Source: Planctomycetaceae bacterium | Lineage (GTDB): Bacteria > Planctomycetota > Planctomycetia > Planctomycetales > Planctomycetaceae | Length of the DNA stretch: 37,267 bases | Reading direction: 5' to 3' | Assembly (NCBI GenBank): GCA_029259845.1 | Contig: JAJDEI010000306.1 | Span: 1 to 37,267 of the forward strand | Shown: in pieces, positions 31,702 to 37,267 of the stretch | How the letters are laid out: each line of letters starts with the position of its first letter | Position numbering within the stretch: the first letter of the stretch is position 1 | Made by a program: the position numbers and the translations under genes | Notes under the pieces: model-generated | What the model saw: only the letters and a program-made list of their open reading frames with translations | Told to the model about the DNA's origin: nothing | Databases searched by the model: none

Positions 31702-32841
31702 GTGACGGGCGAAGAGAATGTTGTCGATCCTGAAGGCGAGCCGGCGCCGACGCCAGCCGGGCCGTTGCATGCTGTGATTCCGAAATCGCCCGGCTTCTGG
31801 AAAGAAGCGTGGCAGCGGTTCCGGGGTCGGAAACTGGCGATGGCCGCGCTGGCGTTTGTGGCCCTGCTGGCCATGGTGGCCCTTTTCTCGCCGGCAATCG
31901 CGGGCACCAAGCCGGTCGTCGTCAGATACAAAGGCCGTATCTACTTTCCGGCAATGGCGTATTTCAATCGTCACTGGGAAAACCCGGTCTTTGCTAACGA
32001 TAAATTCCGAAAACGTTACCCCAAAAACCTGGAGGACAAGGATCCGGAGAGCTGGGCCATTTGGCCGCTGTCCTTCAACGATCCCTACCGGCGGGTCCAA
32101 GGGAACGAATGGGCCGGACGTCCAGGGAACCCAACGCAGGACAAGGGGAGACCAAGCCGCCTGAATTGGTTTGGCACGGACCAGCGGGGCGTCGATGTTT
32201 TCGCCCAGATGGTGCATGGAGCCCGCATCGCCCTGTTGGTCGGCTTTGTGTCGATGGGAATCGCGTCGGCGATTGGTATCATCGTGGGGGCGCTGGCCGG
32301 GTACTTCGGCGGATGGGTCGACACGCTGCTTTCACGGTTGATTGAAGTCGTGCTTTGTATCCCCACATTGGTGTTGATCCTCGCGCTGCTCGCGATTATC
32401 GAACAGGTGACAATCTGGCATATGATGACCGTCATCGGGGCGACACGCTGGACGTCGATCGCGCGGCTCACGCGGGCGGAGTTTTTGAAACTCAAGCAGA
32501 TGGATTTCGTGGCTGCGGCACGGGCCACGGGAATCGGGCCGATTCGGATCATGGTCCGCTACCTGTTGCCCAACGCGCTGGCTCCCGTGCTGGTGCCGAT
32601 CACCTTCGGGATTGCGGCGGCCATTTTGATTGAAAGCGGGCTCAGTTTTCTCGGTTTCGGGGCTCCGCCTCCGAATCCGAGCTGGGGCACGCTGCTCAGC
32701 GCAGGCCGTTCAAACTACGAGCTGTGGTGGCTGATTGTCTTTCCCGGCACGGCGATCTTTCTGGCGGTGCTCGCATACAACCTCATCGGCGAAGGGCTGC
32801 AAGAAGCGACCGACCCGCGCCTGCGCGACACGGGCGACTGA
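31702..32841 (+). CDS. Peptide ABC transporter permease (DppC-like)
   Basis: A 379-residue DppC/OppC-type permease. The first TM lies at about 50-70 (KLAMAALAFVALLAMVALFSPAIAG). An unusually long external segment of about 90 residues follows, then five TMs. The coupling loop is FVAAARATGIGPIRIMVRYLLPNALAP. GTG start at 31702 with GAGG upstream. The expected DppD/DppF ATPase genes do not follow; instead an IS66 remnant begins 28 bases after the stop. The ATPases must be encoded elsewhere or have been lost here. The 112 bp before it contains only a GGGTCAGGGACC-like repeat-rich stretch. Confidence 0.93.
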   Translation: MTGEENVVDPEGEPAPTPAGPLHAVIPKSPGFWKEAWQRFRGRKLAMAALAFVALLAMVALFSPAIAGTKPVVVRYKGRIYFPAMAYFNRHWENPVFANDKFRKRYPKNLEDKDPESWAIWPLSFNDPYRRVQGNEWAGRPGNPTQDKGRPSRLNWFGTDQRGVDVFAQMVHGARIALLVGFVSMGIASAIGIIVGALAGYFGGWVDTLLSRLIEVVLCIPTLVLILALLAIIEQVTIWHMMTVIGATRWTSIARLTRAEFLKLKQMDFVAAARATGIGPIRIMVRYLLPNALAPVLVPITFGIAAAILIESGLSFLGFGAPPPNPSWGTLLSAGRSNYELWWLIVFPGTAIFLAVLAYNLIGEGLQEATDPRLRDTGD

Positions 32842-32868
32842 CCAGGGACCTGCTGGAACCCGCCGCCA

Positions 32869-33673
32869 CGTAACCGTTCACACCTCGAACGCGGTTGGGT
32901 GGGGGATTCGTTTTTTCACAGAGGGCGTTTTCTGCGACATTTCGTCCATGTGGCAGCGACCAACAGGACCGCTGCCGACCGACCAGGGAGGAAGATGGCC
33001 GGCCCGCGGTCGCACAAGGACCGACTCCCGGAGACCAAGCCGGCCATCACGGAGTACCAACGGCATTGGCTGCGTTGCCCCTGTTGCGGCGTCTCGACGA
33101 ACGCCGCGTTGCCTGCGGGCGTTCCCGAAGGACAGAGCGCTCCGCGGCTCGTCGCGTTCGGTTCGCTGTTGCCTAGCCTACTTCCGCCAGAGCAAACGCC
33201 GCACGGCGCTGTTTGGGGAAGCGCTGTGCCACATCCCCTGCAGGACCGGATTGACGGCCAAGCACCAGAACATGGCAACGAAAGCCTTGCGAGAGTGCGA
33301 CGAGCAAATGCGGCAAGCAGGCCGGCCTATGCCGGCACATTGGGAATCGCGTTGGCCATCTGCGGACATTTCCGCAGCACGAGAACGTCGAGCCGACGAA
33401 CAATGCCAGTGAGTGTTCGTTGCGTGGGTCTTCGCGACCGCCCTCGGCCTTTTTCCTCTCTCGCCAGTCGGCGGCCCCGGTTGCTTCCGGCGGACGCTGT
33501 CCTTCGGCACACAAACCGCTTCCGGCAGCCGCTTCGTGGAGACGCTGCTGATCGTGATCGAAACCTGCCGCCGGCAGAACCGTAACGTGTTTGCCTTCGT
33601 CACCGACGCAGTCCAAGCCAACCTCGCCAGCCAACCCACCCCCAAACGGCTATTCGAGGTGTGAACGGTTACG
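32869..33673 (+). mobile_element. Internally deleted IS66-family element with perfect terminal repeats
   Basis: A 21-base sequence at 32869-32889 (starting CGTAACCGTTCACACC) is the exact reverse complement of 33653-33673, forming the terminal inverted repeats of an 805 bp element. Inside are IS66 transposase pieces in several frames. Complete IS66 elements exceed 2 kb with accessory genes, so this copy is a deletion derivative. I see no 8 bp target duplication at the ends. It lies just downstream of the DppC-like permease. Confidence 0.85.
32995..33664 (+). pseudogene. IS66 transposase remnant, frameshifted and deleted
   Basis: Frame 1: EYQRHWLRCPCCGVSTNAALPAG, the IS66 zinc-finger domain. 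Then another frame: AYFRQSKRRTALFGEALCHIPCR, the beginning of the DDE region. Then another frame around 33378-33425: HENVEPTNNASECSLR, the catalytic Glu region. Then the final frame ends SGSRFVETLLIVIETCRRQNRNVFAFVTDAV... with a stop at 33662-33664 inside the right terminal repeat. The central catalytic Asp segments are missing. At least three frame changes plus the deletion make it inactive. Confidence 0.85.
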
Positions 33674-34060
33674 GGAAAAGAAACGTCCCCCGGGGACATG
33701 TGCGCGGCGAGAATTCGACGTCCGGCCATGATAACAATTCCGTAGGCCATGCTCGCGCCTGACAGGGCAGGGTGTCCCGTTGTTTTAAGGGGGGGCGGGT
33801 TTGACGCCCTGCGGAATCGACACAAGTCGTTTGCGATCAACGAAACCATCGTGAAATCCCAGGCCGTCCACTCTTCCCTTTGTGAATCAACAAGTCGCCC
33901 TGCCCGACACGGGCGGTGATTGAACGGCCCGCTCCAATCGTCGCCGGGGATGAGTCTGCGTCGTCTCCGACCCGGCATCGAACCAGTCGGGAAACCGTCT
34001 GGCCATTGCGTCAGGCGGGAGCTTGACCTACGTCACTTGCTGGATATCCGTGTTGCTGAG
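33674..34060. other. Intergenic stretch with no recognised gene
   Basis: Between the IS66 remnant and the IstB tail I see no coding sequence with family character. It has a G-run (GGGGGGGCGGG near 33789) and scattered GC-rich short repeats only. Confidence 0.5.
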
Positions 34061-34249
34061 CAGCAGAACAACTGGCAGTTCGAGAATTGGACCGAAGTCT
34101 TGGGACGTGAGCGTCTGACGGGCGCGACACTCGACCGACTGACCCACCGCTGTCACATCATTGAAGCCAGCGGCGAGAGCGATCGACTCCGCGATGCCAA
34201 GCGTCGTCGCTCGAAACGCTCAAGCTCGAAGATCAGCACGACGAAATAG
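34061..34249 (+). pseudogene. IstB (IS21 helper ATPase) C-terminal remnant
   Basis: The last 62 codons before the stop at 34247-34249 read WTEVLGRERLTGATLDRLTH, then RCHIIEASGESDRLRDAKRR. This is the characteristic C-terminus of IS21-family IstB AAA+ proteins (LTGALLDRLTHRVHILE...SYRL). The rest of IstB and the IstA gene are absent. No IS21 end is recognisable. It records an old IS21 insertion. The 235 bp after it up to the sulfatase start contains no other gene. Confidence 0.85.
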
Positions 34250-34484
34250 AGAGAGCAACCCGGCCCGTCCAAGTCGCTCGCCACACGCAGACCCAGTCAT
34301 CCCACGACAACAGCGCTCCGACTTTCGACCGTCCGGCGCTCCAATTTCTCACCGCCGTCTACACGTCGAATTCACTGCGTCCGTCCGAGATCGGACTGGT
34401 GTTGTAACCCGGCTTGCTTGGACTACACTGACGCTTGGGCGAGACTAATTGGTTTCTCAAACTGCCACGTACAGAAGACGAACG

Positions 34485-36992
34485 ATGAGAACAAAACGAC
34501 ATATCCTTGCTTTCGGCGTGTTCGTCGCCGTGTTGATGGCCGGGTCCACCCAGGCACAGGAAACCACAGGCGCGCCTGGTTCTCCCAGTGCCACGACGAC
34601 GATTGACGGCAAACAGCTCCCCGCGCCCGAGCCGAAATTCGGCGGTGTGATCAAGAACGGCGCGCTCCAATCGAAGCCGTGGTGGGCGCCGCGCATCGTG
34701 CCTCCCCAGGAGGCGCCCAACGTGCTGCTCATCATCACGGATGACGCCGGGTTTGGCGTGCCGAGCACCTTCGGCGGCGTCATTCCGACCCCCTCGATGG
34801 ATCGCGTGGCGAAGAACGGCCTGCGCTACAACAATATCCACTCCACCGCACTGTGCTCGCCGACGCGGGCCGCGCTCATCACCGGACGCAACCACCACTC
34901 GGCGGGCTTCGGTGTGATCTCCGAGCAGTCCACGGGATTCCCCGGCTACAACAGCATCATCGCTGAGGATAAGGCGACCATTGGTCGGATACTGCTCGAT
35001 AACGGCTACGCCACCTCGTGGTTCGGCAAGGACCACAACACGCCGGCGTTTGCCGCCAGTCAGGTCGGACCGTTTGACCAATGGCCGACCGGGATGGGCT
35101 TCGAGTATTTCTATGGTTTCGTGGGCGGAGATGCGAATCAATGGCAGCCCAACCTGTTCCGCAACACCACACAGATCTATCCCTTCGAGGGCAAGCCGGA
35201 TTGGAACCTGACCACCGGCATGGCCGACGACGCCATCGATTACCTGAATCGCGTCAACCAGACGATGCCCGACAAGCCGTTCTTCGTCAAGTACGCGCCC
35301 GGCGCCACGCATGCGCCGCATCACCCGACGAAGGAATGGGTGGAGAAGATCAGCGCCATGCACCTCTTCGACGAGGGTTGGAACAAGCTTCGCGAACAGG
35401 TTTTTGAGAACCAGAAGAAACTCGGCGTGATCCCCCAAGACACCCAGTTGGAGCCCTGGCCGACGGAAGTCCTCAAGAACTGGGATGATTGCACACCCGA
35501 GGAGAAGAAACTGTACATCAAGCAGGTGGATATCTTCGCCGCCTATGCCGCCTACAACGATCACGAAATCGGGCGCGTCATTCAAACCATTGAGGACATG
35601 GGCAAGTTCGACAACACGCTCATCATCTATATCAACGGGGACAACGGCACCAGCGCGGAGGGCGGCCCGCTCGGCACACCCAACGAGGTCGCGTTTTTCA
35701 ACGGCGTCAACATGATGCCCGTCGCGGAGCAAATGAAGTGGTATGACGTGTGGGGCACCGAGGAAACCTACAACCACATGTCGGCGGGCTGGTCCTGGGC
35801 CTTCGATACACCCTTTACCTGGTTCAAGCAAAACGCCTCGAAGCTCGGCGGCGTCCGGCAGAACATGGCGATCTCATGGCCGGCGCGCATCAAGGACAAA
35901 GGCGGCCTGCGCGAGCAGTTCTGCCACGTAATCGACATCGTACCCACGATCCTTGAAGTCACCGGGATCCCGGCCCCGGAAACGGTCGACGGCATCAAGC
36001 AGGCACCGATCGAGGGCACGAGCTTTGCCTACACGTTTGACGAAGGGAACGCCAAGGAGCCGTCGCGCCACAAGACGCAGTATTTCGAAATGTTTGGCCA
36101 ATGGGCGCTGTACCACGAAGGCTGGCTGCTCAGCACCAAGGTGAACCGCGCACCGTGGGAGGCCTTCGGTGCCGCCAATCCCGACCCGCTCAACAATCAG
36201 GTGCTCGAGCTCTACGACCTGACCAAGGACTTCAGCCAGTCACAGAACATTGCCAAAACGCATCCTGACAAGGTCACAGAGATGAAGGCCATGTTCATCG
36301 AAGAAGCGAAGAAATACCAGGTCTTCCCGCTGGATGCCTCGGTGGCAGCCCGCATCGTTGCCCCGCGTCCGAACATCACCGCCGGCCGCACAGAGTTTGT
36401 TTACACTCACCCGATGGTTGGTCTGCCCCAGGGCGATTCACCGTTTTTTCTCAATAGCTCTTACACGATCACGGCGGACATCACCGTTCCCGAAGGCGGT
36501 GCCGAGGGCATGATGGTGACGTCCGGTGGTCGGTTTGCCGGCTACGGCTTCTATCTGCTCAAGGGGAAGCCGGTGTTCCTCTGGAACCTCATTGACCTGG
36601 AACGCATTCGCTGGGAAGGCCCGGACGCGCTCACGCCCGGTGATCACAGCATCGAGTTCGACTTCCAGTATGACGGCTTGGGCGTGGGCACGCTCCTGTT
36701 CAACAACATGAGCGGCCTCGGTCGCCCCGGCACCGGCACGCTCAAGGTGGATGGCAAAGTCGTCGCGACAAAGAAGATGCCGAAGACCCTACCGATGATC
36801 CTGCAGTGGGACGAAAGCTTCGATATCGGCTCCGACACGTTGACAGGAGTGAACGACGCGGACTACCAGCCGCCGTTCAGGTTCACGGGCAAACTCAACA
36901 AGCTGACGCTCAAGATTGATCGTCCGCAATTGACGCCCGACGACATCAAGAAACTTGAAGCAGCCCAGCGGAATAACAAGTCCAGTGAGTAA
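34485..36992 (+). CDS. Large secreted arylsulfatase
   Basis: An 835-residue type I sulfatase. The signal peptide MRTKRHILAFGVFVAVLMAG ends at STQA (cleavage before QE). The active-site motif CSPTR lies at 124-128 in HSTALCSPTRAALITG, where the Cys becomes formylglycine. Metal ligands DD are at 86-87 (LLIITDDAGF). The catalytic domain extends to about 540; the C-terminal third includes a beta-rich domain (about 640-820) of the kind found in long bacterial arylsulfatases. The length matches that long class and differs from the sulfatase at 25906-27492. The ATG at 34485 begins the signal peptide; an ATG-less upstream extension to 34449 is in frame but unsupported. Its position among IS remnants may indicate horizontal gain. 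Confidence 0.94.
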   Translation: MRTKRHILAFGVFVAVLMAGSTQAQETTGAPGSPSATTTIDGKQLPAPEPKFGGVIKNGALQSKPWWAPRIVPPQEAPNVLLIITDDAGFGVPSTFGGVIPTPSMDRVAKNGLRYNNIHSTALCSPTRAALITGRNHHSAGFGVISEQSTGFPGYNSIIAEDKATIGRILLDNGYATSWFGKDHNTPAFAASQVGPFDQWPTGMGFEYFYGFVGGDANQWQPNLFRNTTQIYPFEGKPDWNLTTGMADDAIDYLNRVNQTMPDKPFFVKYAPGATHAPHHPTKEWVEKISAMHLFDEGWNKLREQVFENQKKLGVIPQDTQLEPWPTEVLKNWDDCTPEEKKLYIKQVDIFAAYAAYNDHEIGRVIQTIEDMGKFDNTLIIYINGDNGTSAEGGPLGTPNEVAFFNGVNMMPVAEQMKWYDVWGTEETYNHMSAGWSWAFDTPFTWFKQNASKLGGVRQNMAISWPARIKDKGGLREQFCHVIDIVPTILEVTGIPAPETVDGIKQAPIEGTSFAYTFDEGNAKEPSRHKTQYFEMFGQWALYHEGWLLSTKVNRAPWEAFGAANPDPLNNQVLELYDLTKDFSQSQNIAKTHPDKVTEMKAMFIEEAKKYQVFPLDASVAARIVAPRPNITAGRTEFVYTHPMVGLPQGDSPFFLNSSYTITADITVPEGGAEGMMVTSGGRFAGYGFYLLKGKPVFLWNLIDLERIRWEGPDALTPGDHSIEFDFQYDGLGVGTLLFNNMSGLGRPGTGTLKVDGKVVATKKMPKTLPMILQWDESFDIGSDTLTGVNDADYQPPFRFTGKLNKLTLKIDRPQLTPDDIKKLEAAQRNNKSSE

Positions 36993-37001
36993 TCAGGACC
37001 A

Positions 37002-37043
37002 CCGGCAGAGCCGGGGGTATGAGGAAGGCCCCTCAAAGGGGCC
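37002..37043 (-). terminator. Paired hairpins between sulfatase and IS200-type transposase
   Basis: Two adjacent perfect stems: CCGGC/GCCGG at 37002-37014 and GGCCCCT/AGGGGCC at 37027-37043. They lie between the convergent sulfatase and transposase genes. Hairpins of this form occur at the ends of IS200/IS605 elements, where they are recognised by the transposase, and would also stop transcription. Confidence 0.6.
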
Positions 37044-37056
37044 GTTGGGTTAAAGG

Positions 37057-37267
37057 TTAGTCCAAGTTGTCAAATAATTCCCGTTCCTGGCCACGCTCGT
37101 GTTTCTCCTGGTCGTGGATGTATCGGCGAATCATCGCTTCATCCAATCCCACAGTGCTCACACAGTAGCCGCGTGGCCAGAAACTCTGTCCGAACAACGT
37201 GCCCTGCGTCTTCAGCAACTCCCGATGAATCCGCGCGGCACTCTTGCCTTTCAGAGATCCCACGGTC
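37057..37267 (-). CDS. IS200/IS605-family transposase, 3' part (runs off window)
   Basis: Only the last ~69 codons are in the window: KGKSAARIHRELLKTQGTLF, GQSFWPRGYCVSTVGLDEAM and a charged tail ending DQEKHERGQERELFDNLD. This is the C-terminal part of TnpA, a Y1 transposase that moves single-stranded DNA. The catalytic Tyr is in this region of the family (about GYCVSTVG...YI), but the HUH motif is outside the window. The GTG/TTG-like codon near 37263 is not the true start; the gene continues beyond the edge. Confidence 0.88.
   Translation of the reverse strand, partial: TVGSLKGKSAARIHRELLKTQGTLFGQSFWPRGYCVSTVGLDEAMIRRYIHDQEKHERGQERELFDNLD

Noticed and set aside
33178..33978. 266-codon minus-strand open frame
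   Set aside because: It runs antisense to the IS66 transposase remnant, whose plus-strand motifs are clear.
1..37267. tRNA or rRNA genes
   Set aside because: I saw no cloverleaf with a conserved GGTTCGAATCC-type arm and no rRNA sequence, but I could not run a covariance search.

Overview
The window looks like a chromosomal piece from a member of the Planctomycetota. It is GC-rich. It carries two secreted type I sulfatases, a Tat-exported Gfo/Idh/MocA oxidoreductase, xylose-isomerase-like TIM-barrel sugar enzymes and a TPR protein with a lectin-like domain. It is also scattered with short palindromic and inverted repeats of the kind typical of that phylum. The assignment rests on gene content and style only.

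Region 1 (143-8927) is a plus-strand unit of four genes. They are a flotillin-like SPFH/coiled-coil membrane protein, a small low-GC one-TM protein framed by inverted repeats, a 1900-residue AAA+ ATPase of the type usually labelled 'DNA repair ATPase', and a three-TM protein. The ATPase reading frame contains three in-frame palindromic insertions. Region 2 (8922-13249) is on the minus strand: a phosphohexomutase, a Nudix hydrolase and a DASS/SLC13 symporter. Region 3 (13428-21310) is a plus-strand carbohydrate block: sugar epimerase/isomerase, secreted lectin-like protein, a 930 bp repeat-filled gap, a complete ribose-type ABC importer (binding lipoprotein, double ATPase, permease) and an oxidoreductase. 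A roughly 100 bp hairpin element sits exactly at the ATPase/permease junction, flanked by a 20 bp perfect duplication that leaves both genes intact.

Region 4 (21311-25880) is accessory: an IS66 fragment, a long hairpin, an MgtC-like protein, an NSS sodium symporter with an unusual ~110-residue coiled-coil insertion, a RelE-like toxin broken by two compensating frameshifts with an intact HTH antitoxin, and a small hypothetical gene. Region 5 (25906-32841) holds a sulfatase with a palindromic insertion in its coding sequence, two small membrane proteins and a peptide/oligopeptide ABC importer (binding lipoprotein and two permeases) with no ATPase genes. Region 6 (32842-37267) is a graveyard of mobile DNA: an internally deleted IS66 with perfect terminal repeats and an IstB (IS21) tail. 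It is followed by a second large arylsulfatase and the 3' end of an IS200/IS605-type transposase running off the window.

Functionally, the carbohydrate importer, epimerase, oxidoreductase and sulfatases fit degradation of sulfated or complex sugars. The most interesting non-standard signal is a family of mobile palindromes living inside coding sequence (3172-3199, 7444-7471, 26962-26989, and the unrelated pair at 6367-6435). The second is the hairpin insertion with gene-junction duplication at 18557-18712.
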